Shown: positions 34,437 through 44,264, counted from the stretch's first letter. The stretch: 46,218 nucleotides of DNA from Rhodospirillaceae bacterium (GCA_018662005.1 JABJHA010000019.1:1-46218); one strand, 5' to 3'. Notes: generated by a model not told the origin, from the letters alone. Translations and numbers: made by a program.

Positions 34437-36491
34437 CTAATCTCCCACACTGATGATCAAGTTGCCCCATTCATCGACGCAAACCCCTTGTCCTGGGTGG
34501 ACGACCGTTGTGCAATCAAGCTGCTCAAGAATAGCAGGGCCATTGATTTCAGTTCCTGTTTTCAACGCATATCGCTCATAAATCGGACAGCTAACAAAGC
34601 CGTCAGACTCCTCAAAGTACACCTCGCGATGGCTAACAGGGGCACTGTCGCCGGAAGCCGTTTCATTCTTGCTGAGTTCCAGAGCTTCAACGCGTCCCAT
34701 GGCGATCATTCGAAGATTAACCAATTCCACCGGATCGCTCATTGATGAATGGGCAAACTGCCGTTGATGTTCATCATGGAAACGCAACACAATAGCGGCA
34801 ATCAATTCTTTGTTCACCGGCCCATCGGGAACCGGCACATTGACTTCATAGGCTTGGCCAACGTAACGCATATCCGCCGTTCTCAAATATTCACGCTGTT
34901 CGTCTGCGATGGCGTCCTCGTTAAGAGCTTGCTCGCTGAGCGTCTTCATTGAATCAAAAATGTCAGAGACAGCCTCCAGCGACACCAGATCGGCGCGGGA
35001 AATGTAGCTTTGAGCGTAATCATGTCGAATATCGGCGATCAGCAATCCGAAGGCTGAGAACACCCCGGGTACGCTGGGAACAAGAACTGACGGAAATCCG
35101 ATTTCTCTGGCCAAAGCGGCGCCGTGGGCCGGCCCGCCACCACCGAATGCAATCAGGGTGAAGTCGCGCGGATCGTAACCCCGTTCGGCCGAACTTACCT
35201 TCAGCGCGCGTTCCATATTTGCGTTTGAAACCCGTAAAATTCCTGCAGCAGCCGCTATCGGATCGAGCCCCAACGGGTCGGCTATTTTTTCCTTGATCGC
35301 CGCTAACGAGGCTTCGCGATCCAGCGCCAGTTCCCCACCCAGAAAACGATCAGGGCTGTAGCGTCCCAGCACCAAATTGGCATCCGAGACCGTCGGCTCT
35401 GTGCCGCCCCGTCCATATGCCACAGGTCCAGGGTCTGCCCCGGCACTTCTCGGGCCGACCTGAAGGCCACCACCGGAATTGATAAAGGCGATACTGCCGC
35501 CGCCTGCACCAATCGTGTTGATGTCCAATACGGGTAGCTTAACTGGATACCCCCCAACATCCGCTTCGGTCGTCATAAGCGGTTCGCCACGGTAAACCAG
35601 TGAAATATCCGTACTGGTTCCACCCATGTCGAAACCAAGCACGTTTGGCTGATTGGTCAACCGTCCAACGAATTGACAGGCCAGAACGCCCGCGGCAGGC
35701 CCGGAATATATCAACTGGGCAGGGCTGCGCCGCGCCGCGTTTACCGTCATCGAGCCACCGTTGGATTGCATAAACAAAACCTGGGCCTCGGGCACCACTG
35801 TGGATGTGCGCTCCTTTAAAACCTCCAGATAGCGCGACACCACCGGCGTCGCGGCAGCATTCAGAACCACTGTGCTGGTCCGTTCAAACTCCCGGATTTC
35901 CCGGCATATATCCGTTGATACCGTTATATCGATGTCTGGCAGCGCCTTGCTCAATGCTTCCTTAACCATCGCTTCGTGCTCGGGATTGGCATAGGCGTGC
36001 AGGAAACTGACGGCGACCGCGCTGACATCCGTGGCCTTCAACGCCGCAATCGCCGCTGTCACGGTTTCCGCATTCAGGGGGGTCACAACCGTTCCATCGG
36101 GCGCCATGCGTTCTTCAACTTCAAAACGCAAATCACGCGGAACGATAGGTTTAGGCTTGTCCTGATTAAGATCATACATGTCTGGGCGAAGGTGTCGGCC
36201 AATCTCCAGCACATCTCGAAACCCTTTGGTAACGATCAGCGCCGTCGGGGCCAAGTTTCCTTCAAGCACGGCATTGGTTACGATCGTTGTTCCATGATTC
36301 AGCATGGCGACTGACTCGGGCGCTACCGATGCTTCTGATATGCTGCGCGTGGTGGCTTCCACCAAAGCGCCAGCAGGGTCCGTTGGGCGGCTTGGAACTT
36401 TGACTACCAAATAATGGCCAGTATCCTCATCGAGTAGAATCAGGTCGGTAAATGTACCGCCGATGTCCACACCAAGTCGCACCGTTCCCAT
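34437..36491 (-). CDS. hyuA: Hydantoinase A / oxoprolinase family subunit
   Basis: The 684-residue protein has the ATPase-fold phosphate motifs RLGVDIGGTFTDLILLDEDTG at the N-terminus and LGFDMGGTSTDISLVYRG near residue 285, with GAGGGSIAF near 340. HyuAB-type enzymes include 5-oxoprolinase, N-methylhydantoinase, lactam hydrolases, and acetone/acetophenone carboxylases. It is the first enzymatic gene after the GntR regulator and probably the start of the operon proper, preceded by 240 bases of AT-rich sequence. Confidence 0.92.
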   Translation of the reverse strand: MGTVRLGVDIGGTFTDLILLDEDTGHYLVVKVPSRPTDPAGALVEATTRSISEASVAPESVAMLNHGTTIVTNAVLEGNLAPTALIVTKGFRDVLEIGRHLRPDMYDLNQDKPKPIVPRDLRFEVEERMAPDGTVVTPLNAETVTAAIAALKATDVSAVAVSFLHAYANPEHEAMVKEALSKALPDIDITVSTDICREIREFERTSTVVLNAAATPVVSRYLEVLKERTSTVVPEAQVLFMQSNGGSMTVNAARRSPAQLIYSGPAAGVLACQFVGRLTNQPNVLGFDMGGTSTDISLVYRGEPLMTTEADVGGYPVKLPVLDINTIGAGGGSIAFINSGGGLQVGPRSAGADPGPVAYGRGGTEPTVSDANLVLGRYSPDRFLGGELALDREASLAAIKEKIADPLGLDPIAAAAGILRVSNANMERALKVSSAERGYDPRDFTLIAFGGGGPAHGAALAREIGFPSVLVPSVPGVFSAFGLLIADIRHDYAQSYISRADLVSLEAVSDIFDSMKTLSEQALNEDAIADEQREYLRTADMRYVGQAYEVNVPVPDGPVNKELIAAIVLRFHDEHQRQFAHSSMSDPVELVNLRMIAMGRVEALELSKNETASGDSAPVSHREVYFEESDGFVSCPIYERYALKTGTEINGPAILEQLDCTTVVHPGQGVCVDEWGNLIISVGD

Positions 36492-36731
36492 CTTCTGTCC
36501 CTCGGCTTGTAATGTCTCTCACCCTTCCTTAGGGCGTAAAGCTCAGTTTTGGTGATGAAGGAAAATGATCTCCAGAGTGTTGATTAAGGAGAAGGTCAAA
36601 CGACTTTCCCCCTGAATATTCAAGATTAAAAATTAGCCGGTATTAAAAGTCAATACCTATTTGTTACTATCTTTAAAAATTGTATAAGAAACATATAGTT
36701 ACTAACATTTTCTATTTAATAAATGCGAATA
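36492..36731 (-). promoter_or_regulatory. AT-rich region upstream of hyuA
   Basis: This stretch separates gntR from hyuA on the same strand and is much richer in A and T than the genes beside it. The heptamer GTTACTA occurs at 36663-36669 and 36698-36704, 35 bases apart, which could be regulator sites. A promoter for the hyu operon is expected here; no -35/-10 pair could be fixed with confidence. Confidence 0.35.
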
Positions 36732-37505
36732 TCAGGAACGATTTTCGGGATTATGGCCACCGGCATCACCCTGTACCGGTTCATTAAAACGACCGCCGAA
36801 TTTGAACTTGCAGCGATCAATACGGTAACACATGATACCCGTCTCAATCGCCGAACCGTCATTGAGATAATACGTAAATGTGTTCTCTACGATTAATGTA
36901 CCCGGGGCAATTCCCAACGCTGATGCGGGATCGCCCGCCGAGGGAATAATCTCACTTTCCCAGTCTGTCGTTGCTATTCTTTGGCCCTGCAAATCTTCAA
37001 GAACACGCGACATGTTGCCATGCTGAATTAATTCAGGCGATAATTTTCTAGCTATATCCGGCGGAAAATAACGACGGTCATGGCAGATGATTCTGTCATT
37101 CACTAGACGCACCAGGGAGAGAAATCCCGCCATGCTATCTTCTGAAAGGTTCAGGCATTTACGGATATTTTCGGGGGGATTTGCCTCCATATCATGTACC
37201 AGAACCCGGGTCTCAAACTCGATTCCCTGGTCATGCAGATCATGTTCGAATGTGTACAGAGGAGAAAATCGCCGCGTAACCTTCGGCGGACAAACAATCG
37301 TTCCACGCCCCCTTTGGCGAGTAATAAGTCCGCTGCGTTCCAGCATATCCATCGCCCGGCGCACCGTAACGCGGCTGGTATCGAAACGCTTGGCATATTG
37401 AAGTTCTGTGGGAAGCACCGTATTGGCCGGAAGCAAAAGAATCTCCTCCCGCAAAACGGATTCAACATGAAGATAGATCGGGGATTTCGCCTCGGATTTA
37501 CTCAT
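36732..37505 (-). CDS. GntR-family regulator with UTRA effector domain
   Basis: The 257-residue protein has an N-terminal winged helix (YLHVESVLREEILL, then LPTELQYAKRFDTSRVTVRRAMDMLERSGLITRQRGRGT), typical of the HutC subgroup, followed by a UTRA ligand-binding domain (residues 100-245). The start is placed at MSKSEAK (37505); an in-frame ATG 20 codons upstream is less likely. It lies upstream of hyuA on the same strand, so the hyu operon is its most likely target. Confidence 0.9.
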   Translation of the reverse strand: MSKSEAKSPIYLHVESVLREEILLLPANTVLPTELQYAKRFDTSRVTVRRAMDMLERSGLITRQRGRGTIVCPPKVTRRFSPLYTFEHDLHDQGIEFETRVLVHDMEANPPENIRKCLNLSEDSMAGFLSLVRLVNDRIICHDRRYFPPDIARKLSPELIQHGNMSRVLEDLQGQRIATTDWESEIIPSAGDPASALGIAPGTLIVENTFTYYLNDGSAIETGIMCYRIDRCKFKFGGRFNEPVQGDAGGHNPENRS

Positions 37506-38106
37506 GGATGACTCTTTATTAGGTTTCGGTGCCCTTATCAAATGTCGGCACCTTTGGATTAACACGGTGATTAGCGTTCAAGAACAACTAATTTCCTAAG
37601 ATCAGCTTCTTGAAAAGACGATTCGAAATCCTTAACCCAACTTATACGAGCGCCACTGGGTCAGCGTATACTACATTTATGCCCGGCAAGGCGATTATCG
37701 TGCGGCAGAACTCTCAATGTGAATGACCAGTTCAAGGGGATAGGTCAACTTGACCTTCTTGATAGTTCCGGAAAGGGTCAAAAACAAAAGTTAACTCCAC
37801 CCCAAAATCATGTCCGCTTAGCCTCCTCAAAGCGGACATTTAATCTGAAATCTGGATTTAGTGATTTTGACTTCCGCTTTCCGTAAAAAAGCAGACATAA
37901 TTGGGTAGCGGAAATAAGGTCAGCTTTTAGCCATGACCAGACATTTCTTATCCATCATCAATATCAGAAATTCGGCATATTATGATGCCAATAAAGTGTC
38001 GACCGACCACCTGTTTATCGCGAGAATTTGACCTGGCGCTATGTCAAAGCAGCGTATACTGGGCGACAATGTCTATAGAGTAGTAGATGGTGAAGTCACC
38101 GCGTGA
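37506..38106. other. Intergenic stretch between gntR and the sensor kinase
   Basis: These 601 bases hold the hairpin repeat array C at 37809-37944 and two copies of CAGCGTATACT (37662-37672 and 38050-38060), which may be promoter or regulator sites. No gene was recognised. Confidence 0.45.
37809..37944. repeat. AAGCGGACAT hairpin repeat array C
   Basis: Two clear hairpin units lie at 37809-37841 and 37870-37898, with a degenerate third at about 37917-37944. The 49 bases 37853-37901 match 7845-7893 with one mismatch and in the same orientation, and the unit before them is also similar. It belongs to the same family as the clusters at 1043-1132 and 7755-7939. Confidence 0.72.
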
Positions 38107-39546
38107 ATGGAGACGTTCAGCTTGTACATTATCTCGCGTTTAAGTACCAAGATCTCATTGATCATCAGCTTAATTCTGGTGATGCTGTTGCTCTTCAGCG
38201 CGAGCGCCTTCATTTATTATGAAACTTATGAATTTGAGGAAGCCATCGACAAAAGGGCTCACCAAGTACTGACGGTTCTCGAATCCGTCCATACCCAAGC
38301 CATGATCAGCCGTGGCAGCTTAGGAGACGACAGTCCCGCCATCCAAACCCTCAATCAGACATTTGATCAGCTCTCCAAGACCACAAAAGATATGTCTCTG
38401 TGGATGGTGATGGGGCCAAAGGTATTAGCCTTCCAGGAGAGGAAAAAATCATCTTATGGAATCGAACCCCCCAAGGACGAGATTGACCAAGAGGCGATCA
38501 GGACGGGTGTGCCCGTCACCCGCATGGTGGGGAGCGATTTTTTCCGTTACACCAAGCCGGTGATCCTTGGTAAGGGCTCTGGCGCACTGGAGTCTTGCCT
38601 TTCGTGTCACCTCGATATGGGGATGAAGGAAGGCGATATCCTGGGGGCCTTTTCCATTTCCTTGAACGTCAAGGAAAGAAGGAAAGAATATCTTACGACT
38701 GCTTGGGCCGCCGCCATGATCGCAATTTTTGTTTCAATAGTCGTATCTGCCTTCAGTATTTTTCTACTCAACCGCATGGCTATTAGCCCTGTCGCCCGAA
38801 TGACCGAAACCATGACAAGGTTGGCCAGGGGTGATCTTCAAGTCAAAATTCCTGAAGGAGGGCGGGGCGACGAAATAGGTGAAATGGCGCAGGCCGTCGA
38901 GGTATTCAGGGAGAACGCCGTCGAGCGCAAGCAGGCCGAGGTGAAGCTACGTGAAGCCCACGACGAACTGGAAAGACGGGTTGAGGAAAGGACTCGGGAA
39001 CTGAGAGAGGAAATCAGCGAACGCAAGCAGGCTGAGAACGAAGCCCAACGACATAGGAACGTGCTGGCGCATTTCGGGGGCGTCAGCATCATGGGGGAAA
39101 TGGCTTCCAGCCTTGCCCATGAACTCAACCAGCCCCTAACCGTTATTTCCTGCTACGCCCAGGTTTGCATAGACAATTTGCGTAAGTCCGAAGAGAAGCC
39201 GGAAGAAATGCTGACCGACATGGAACATATGAAAGAGCAAGCCGAACGGGCAACCGGCATCATCCGCCGCATCCGGAGTCAAATCCACAAAGGGGAACCG
39301 GTTAGGAAGAAAATTGACATTAACTACACCATCAACGATGTGGCTGATTTGATTCGTTTCGACGCCCATGAACACAGGAAGAAAATCAACTTGGATATCG
39401 GTGGGAGCTTGCCCGTGGTGGTCGCTGACCCCATTCAGATTCAGCAAGTCATCCTTAACCTCGCTCATAACGGCATGGAGGCGATGAGTGAAAATCTTGC
39501 GTCTCCGAATACTCTTACGATTAGAACTTCAATGAGCGGGGATTAA
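38107..39546 (+). CDS. Heme-binding sensor histidine kinase, truncated in the ATPase domain
   Basis: The 479-residue protein has a transmembrane helix at residues 15-38, a periplasmic DUF3365/Tll0287-like domain with the c-type heme motif C164-x2-C167-H168, a second transmembrane helix near 200-222, a HAMP linker to about 275, a charged coiled coil to about 315, and a HisKA domain with H338 in SLAHELNQPL. The ATP-binding domain begins with the N-box (QQVILNLAHNGMEAM, residues 446-460) but ends at residue 479, before the expected G1, F and G2 boxes. The kinase is therefore probably inactive or needs a partner. No response regulator gene is adjacent. The heme suggests redox or gas sensing. Confidence 0.85.
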   Translation: METFSLYIISRLSTKISLIISLILVMLLLFSASAFIYYETYEFEEAIDKRAHQVLTVLESVHTQAMISRGSLGDDSPAIQTLNQTFDQLSKTTKDMSLWMVMGPKVLAFQERKKSSYGIEPPKDEIDQEAIRTGVPVTRMVGSDFFRYTKPVILGKGSGALESCLSCHLDMGMKEGDILGAFSISLNVKERRKEYLTTAWAAAMIAIFVSIVVSAFSIFLLNRMAISPVARMTETMTRLARGDLQVKIPEGGRGDEIGEMAQAVEVFRENAVERKQAEVKLREAHDELERRVEERTRELREEISERKQAENEAQRHRNVLAHFGGVSIMGEMASSLAHELNQPLTVISCYAQVCIDNLRKSEEKPEEMLTDMEHMKEQAERATGIIRRIRSQIHKGEPVRKKIDINYTINDVADLIRFDAHEHRKKINLDIGGSLPVVVADPIQIQQVILNLAHNGMEAMSENLASPNTLTIRTSMSGD

Positions 39547-39566
39547 GCGAGCCGATTCGGGCAATT

Positions 39567-40496
39567 TCAGATCACCCCCCGATAATTGGAGGGGCTCATG
39601 CCCATGCTGGCGCGAAAATCGCGACTGAAATGGGCGCTGTCGGAAAATCCTGCGCAGAAGGCGATGGTGGTAATCGGGGCTTCGCTTTCTTTCAGAAGAC
39701 GGCAGGCCTCATGAATGCGAACGATGCGAACAAGGTGTGAGAAACTGAGATCCGCATCGCTGAGTTTTCGCTGCAGGGAACGGGCCGACAGGCCTGCTTC
39801 CCGCGCCAGGTCGCTGACTTTCCATTGCCGGCCAACATCGAGCATCAAGAGCCGGATCACGCGCATGATTGTGCTCCGTGTAGTCGCATTGCAGGACTCC
39901 GGAAATGCTATTTGTGGGAGATTAGACTCTGAGGTTGGCTCTTTACCGCGGGGCAAGAATGATTTCCACTCAATCGTCCAAGAGGCTGTCTCCAGGGAAT
40001 TTATGTCATCAGGGAGGGAGAAACGATCGCCCTCGCGGATGCAATAACCCGGACCATCCCCAAGCGGCATCTCACAGCGCAGGTCGAGGCAGCCGATTTT
40101 TTCCAGCAACGAGATAATCAAACCGCATATCAGAAGATTTTCAGGCGCCGACGGTGTTCCGCCATCGATGGTGTATCGGCCAAACGTGGCGCGATTGTCA
40201 TCAGTTTGCTCGATCCGCAACCTGTTTTGGGAATGGGCGAACACCTCAAAGCGTTTCCATTTATCGAACAGCAAGGCCGGGCTTGCCGAACGCACAGCGG
40301 CGAACCAGATCGGGTCATAACCTACGCTCAGGATTTCCTGCCCGGTTACCAATAATGTTTTAGGTCCTGCCGTTCGCCAGACAAATTTAACCAGGTCCTT
40401 TTTCTGATCAGTTGAAATGCTCGCTTGCCGGATCGCATCAACAGCTTTCAGTTGCGTGGAGACTAATTCCGGATGCGCCTTTTTAAGATGGAACAT
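39567..40496 (-). CDS. AraC-family transcriptional regulator
   Basis: The 309-residue protein has a C-terminal AraC DNA-binding domain with two helix-turn-helix units (WKVSDLAREAGLSARSLQRKL and ITTIAFCAGFSDSAHFSRDFRASMGMSPSNYR). The N-terminal half resembles the arabinose-binding-like domain common in OruR/ArgR-type regulators. It converges with the truncated sensor kinase, leaving about 20 bases. The target is unknown. Confidence 0.9.
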   Translation of the reverse strand: MFHLKKAHPELVSTQLKAVDAIRQASISTDQKKDLVKFVWRTAGPKTLLVTGQEILSVGYDPIWFAAVRSASPALLFDKWKRFEVFAHSQNRLRIEQTDDNRATFGRYTIDGGTPSAPENLLICGLIISLLEKIGCLDLRCEMPLGDGPGYCIREGDRFSLPDDINSLETASWTIEWKSFLPRGKEPTSESNLPQIAFPESCNATTRSTIMRVIRLLMLDVGRQWKVSDLAREAGLSARSLQRKLSDADLSFSHLVRIVRIHEACRLLKESEAPITTIAFCAGFSDSAHFSRDFRASMGMSPSNYRGVI

Positions 40497-40590
40497 GATT
40501 AAATCGGCAATACTCGCCTTGGCAAAATTTCGAATAGGAACCTCCCTTCTGATGATTTGGCAGAACGGTTTCTTTTGGAATGATCCGCTA

Positions 40591-41229
40591 TTAAAGCTTA
40601 TCTAGACACAGGGGTTCAATGGGCGTAATCCCCTCTGCCCGACGCCGGAAAGTCCACAGGCGTGCGGGAGGCAGGTTCCATAGGATGGTATCCAAATGGG
40701 CCACATCAAAATTCCGGGAACGAGCGGGAACCGGTGCGTTTGGTCCGTATGAGAACTGCACGATCGGCTGACCCGGCTCGAGAAACCTGAGCATCAATCG
40801 AATGAAACGAAACCGCTGAAGAAGTGAAAAATTCAGCAGGGGAAGGGCGGAAATAATTACATCAAATTTCTTGATCCCGAAATTCCTGGTGATTTGAGAA
40901 ATATTGAACGCATCTCCGTGCACAAACCTGACCCCAGGATAGCGGTGTTTCAATCCGGGAATAAAGCTCTTGGAAAATTCGACGGAAATCAAATTTTCCG
41001 GGGCGATACCCCGTTCCAGAATTGATCTGGTGATGCTTCCGCTTCCGGGCCCCAACTCCAATATCGGCAGCCGGCTGCCCGGACGGATCACGCTCGCCAT
41101 TTTTCTGGCCAGTGCAATGCTTGTCGGGGCAATAGCTCCGATCATTTTTGGCCTGTTGGCCCAGGCCTTGTAGAACTCAAGGTGTTGATTGAGTTTGTCC
41201 AAGAATCCATGATGCAGCGGTGAATGCAC
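40591..41229 (-). CDS. Class I SAM-dependent methyltransferase, phospholipid N-methyltransferase (PmtA)-like
   Basis: The 212-residue protein has the SAM-binding motif I LELGPGSGSITRSIL near residue 56, preceded by FYKAWANRPKMIGAIAPTSIALARKMA, the substrate-side signature of rhizobial PmtA-type enzymes that methylate phosphatidylethanolamine. rRNA adenine dimethylases share the fold but lack this N-terminal pattern. The protein would act at the inner face of the membrane. Confidence 0.75.
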   Translation of the reverse strand: MHSPLHHGFLDKLNQHLEFYKAWANRPKMIGAIAPTSIALARKMASVIRPGSRLPILELGPGSGSITRSILERGIAPENLISVEFSKSFIPGLKHRYPGVRFVHGDAFNISQITRNFGIKKFDVIISALPLLNFSLLQRFRFIRLMLRFLEPGQPIVQFSYGPNAPVPARSRNFDVAHLDTILWNLPPARLWTFRRRAEGITPIEPLCLDKL

Positions 41230-41284
41230 TTTAAAATCTCCAAATTATGAATGCTGATATTTTCGGGTTCCCCGAAGGACACGA

Positions 41285-43504
41285 CTAGGCGTCACCGTTT
41301 GAAAAAAGGCTGTCGTAGCTGATGGGGAGGTTTCGAATTCGCCGCCCCGTAGCCGCGAAGACGGCATTGGCAATGGCCGGGGCGACAGGGCCGAATGCGG
41401 ATTCACCGACCGCGACCGGCGGCTGTTCAGGCGCATCGATAAGGGCCACTGTCATTTCCGGCGTTTCGTCGTGGCGAAGAATTTCATAGGTGTCGAAATT
41501 GCTCTCCTCGACTTCGCCGGCGGTGATCGTAATGCGCTCCTTCAGGGCCATGCTGCATCCCCAGACGATGTTTCCCATAATCTGGTTTTCGACCTGGCTC
41601 GGGTTGATAACCAACCCGCAATCTTGGGCGCACCAGATTCGGTTGATGCGAACATCTTCCGCCGCGTGGTCGATTTTGACTTCGGCCACGACGGCCACGG
41701 CGGTTTGTCCCTTGTAGACTGCACACGCTATTCCCAGACCGTGATCTATTAGTGGGCGTTGGTGCCAACCACTCATTTGAGCGGCCCGACGCAAAACCCT
41801 CGCAAGCCTGTTGCTTGTCGGCGACAGGTTCTGCAATCTAAATTCCAGCGGATCCAGCCTCGCCGTGCTCGCCAATTCATCCATCATACTTTCGATCGCG
41901 AAAGTATTGGGCGCAGCGCCCAGCCCGCGCCATGCCCCGATGGGAACGTCGGTGCGAATATCGGCGTAACGAACGAGCATATTCGCCACACGGTATTGGG
42001 GCTCGCTTCCGCGCGCCGTGCCCTCATCGGCCATCACCTTGTCCAGTATCCAGGCGATGTTCCGGGGAACCAACCCGGTGATAATGGGGGAGGAAACGAA
42101 GTCGTGTTGCCAATGGCTGAGCAGCCCGTCAGCGGTTACCCCGGCATCGATAAAGTGGGAGAAGCTGGGTTGAAAGTAGTTATTTTGACATTCCGTTTCT
42201 CGGTCCCATTGCACACGGACCGGATAACCGACAACGGCAGAGAGGATCGCGGCCTCTTCCGAGGCCTGACACGGAACGCGCCCGCCAAATCCGCCACCCA
42301 TCCGATGGGTATGGACGACCACGTCGCCAACATTGCGACCAATGGCCTGGGCAACCCGCTTTTGAACGAAAAAGGGATCCTGACAGCCGCACCAGATCTC
42401 CACACGATCTTCCTTCACCCAGGCCAGCCCGGCCCTAGGCTCCATTGCGGCATGTAAGGCGAAAGATGTGCCATAGTGGGCCGTAGCCCGGTGTTTTGCG
42501 GCGCGGCGACCCTTAGAAATGTCGCCCGAGTTTTTCAAGGTGTGCTCAAAGTCATCACGGACTCGCAGCGTTTTGACATTGAGCTGGGCGTCGATTTGCT
42601 CTTGATTCAGATTTTCAGGTAACTCCCACTGCACATCCAGGGCATCAATGGCGGTTGACAACAGGAAAGGGTCACTGGAAACGACACCGACAAAATTATC
42701 ATCCGTGTTGATAATGACCGAAACCGTGTGCGACATCGCCTTTGCAGCGCGACCGTCAGCGCTTTTAAGTATGGCCCCGAAGGCGGGGGGGCGAACAACT
42801 TGTCCGTACAGCATGTTTTCAAGAGTCGTGTCGCGGCTGAAGACGGTCTGACCCGTCACGATCGCTTCCATTTCGGGGGGTTTCCAGCGGTGGCCGATGG
42901 CGTTGTATTCACCAATATGCCTGAAGGCGTATTGTCGCGGCACCTCATCCGTTTTTTCTGAGGCGTCCGCCGATACGATCATTGGCTCCGATGGTACCAG
43001 CGCGCCGTAGTCCAACTTGCCGCCATCCGGCAGGATAAACCCTCTGCGGTCCTCAGTAATCTGGTTTGTCGGAAAGCCCGACTTCTCGGCAGCCAACAGG
43101 CGAAGGACTTCGCGCATCCGTGCCGCGCCATAAGAAACCGGTTTGAAAAACTCGAAGATGCCTTCGCTGCCGACGGTCATCTTGAAGGGTGGGGTCTGAT
43201 TGGTATCGGGAAGGACGCATTCTATATCCTGAGGACCGATATTCAGTTCTTCGGCAACGACTTGGGTCAACCCAAGGGAGGTCGCTTGTCCCATCTCCAT
43301 TCGCGGGCAATAGAAGCGGACTTTTCCACCCGGCAGAACCTGGATCCATGACAATGAATCTTCCAGTTCCGGATCCGTGGTCGATGGAAGCGCAATCATG
43401 ATCGAATTGCAGGACGAAAGAACGGTCACGCCGGCGGACAGCCATCCGCATTTCATTAGGAAATCACGGCGGTTGATGACGTACGCGTTGGAGGGGGAGG
43501 TCAT
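41285..43504 (-). CDS. Tat-exported XDH-family molybdenum hydroxylase, large subunit (isoquinoline 1-oxidoreductase beta type)
   Basis: The 739-residue protein has a twin-arginine signal (NRRDFLMK) followed by a hydrophobic stretch and a possible lipobox LSSC. The sequence then continues SWIQVLPGGKVRFYCPRMEMGQATSLGLTQVVAEEL, the start typical of the isoquinoline 1-oxidoreductase beta group. GGGFGGR (near 400), GAWRGLGAAPN (near 530) and the catalytic glutamate in AVGESAFGP near the end are present. It should act in the periplasm with the small subunit that precedes it. No cytochrome c gene, often seen as electron acceptor, is adjacent. Confidence 0.9.
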   Translation of the reverse strand: MTSPSNAYVINRRDFLMKCGWLSAGVTVLSSCNSIMIALPSTTDPELEDSLSWIQVLPGGKVRFYCPRMEMGQATSLGLTQVVAEELNIGPQDIECVLPDTNQTPPFKMTVGSEGIFEFFKPVSYGAARMREVLRLLAAEKSGFPTNQITEDRRGFILPDGGKLDYGALVPSEPMIVSADASEKTDEVPRQYAFRHIGEYNAIGHRWKPPEMEAIVTGQTVFSRDTTLENMLYGQVVRPPAFGAILKSADGRAAKAMSHTVSVIINTDDNFVGVVSSDPFLLSTAIDALDVQWELPENLNQEQIDAQLNVKTLRVRDDFEHTLKNSGDISKGRRAAKHRATAHYGTSFALHAAMEPRAGLAWVKEDRVEIWCGCQDPFFVQKRVAQAIGRNVGDVVVHTHRMGGGFGGRVPCQASEEAAILSAVVGYPVRVQWDRETECQNNYFQPSFSHFIDAGVTADGLLSHWQHDFVSSPIITGLVPRNIAWILDKVMADEGTARGSEPQYRVANMLVRYADIRTDVPIGAWRGLGAAPNTFAIESMMDELASTARLDPLEFRLQNLSPTSNRLARVLRRAAQMSGWHQRPLIDHGLGIACAVYKGQTAVAVVAEVKIDHAAEDVRINRIWCAQDCGLVINPSQVENQIMGNIVWGCSMALKERITITAGEVEESNFDTYEILRHDETPEMTVALIDAPEQPPVAVGESAFGPVAPAIANAVFAATGRRIRNLPISYDSLFSNGDA

Positions 43505-43971
43505 TTTCCCACCTCTTTGCTTGCCCGGCTGATGGCTCTTTGGATTCGATCATATGTCCCACAGCGACAAAGGTTGCCGGCCATCTCGTCGCGAATTTCT
43601 TCGATTGTCGGGTCTGGGTTACGCCTTAGCAGGGCGGCGGCCGTCATGATTTGGCCGGACTGACAATATCCACACTGGGGAACATCGTCTTCAATCCATG
43701 CCTTCTGAACGGGATGGAGAGACCCCGTCGTCGTGGTTCCCGAGAGTCCTTCAATGGTCGTGATATTTCGGCCTTCGGTCTGGGCTAGGGGCGTGATACA
43801 GGAACGAGTCGCAACACCGTCAATGTGAACCGTGCAGGCGCCACATAGGCCTTTACCGCAGCCATACTTGGTGCCCTTGAGGCCGATGTAGTCGCGAATG
43901 AAATCAAGCAATCTGACATCCCGGTACTCCTTCGGTATGGTTGTGGTTTTGCCGTTTACCACAATCTTCAT
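43501..43971 (-). CDS. 2Fe-2S small subunit of isoquinoline-type oxidoreductase
   Basis: The 156-residue protein has two [2Fe-2S] sites: CGKGLCGACTVHIDG and, later, QCGYCQSGQI with CRCGTYDRI. It partners the Mo subunit, whose start overlaps its stop by 4 bases. The start is set at 43971 (MKIVVNGKTT) with GGAAGG-like sequence upstream; an in-frame extension of 64 codons lacks support. It has no Tat signal and is presumably exported with the large subunit. Confidence 0.9.
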   Translation of the reverse strand: MKIVVNGKTTTIPKEYRDVRLLDFIRDYIGLKGTKYGCGKGLCGACTVHIDGVATRSCITPLAQTEGRNITTIEGLSGTTTTGSLHPVQKAWIEDDVPQCGYCQSGQIMTAAALLRRNPDPTIEEIRDEMAGNLCRCGTYDRIQRAISRASKEVGK

Positions 43972-44264
43972 GTCGTCTTCCTTTCCTGACGGCGTCTCAA
44001 TTGATGGCGCCACCATAGAAGGGGAAATTTTGCAGGACTTTGATAATCGCGCCAAAGTCGGTGGGTTGAAATTTGCTCCCGGGGGTCGCTTCGGAATCGA
44101 GAATTCCCAGTTGATCGACATCCAGCGTTCAGGGAGTTGAGCAATGTTTGGCGTGATCATCAAATTTCCGCTGATACCCCCCCCTTATTATGACCTCCAC
44201 ACTAAATATTGGAATTTGAACTCCACGGCCTCTTGAAGAGGTTCTGCCATATGAAAAGGTCCTT

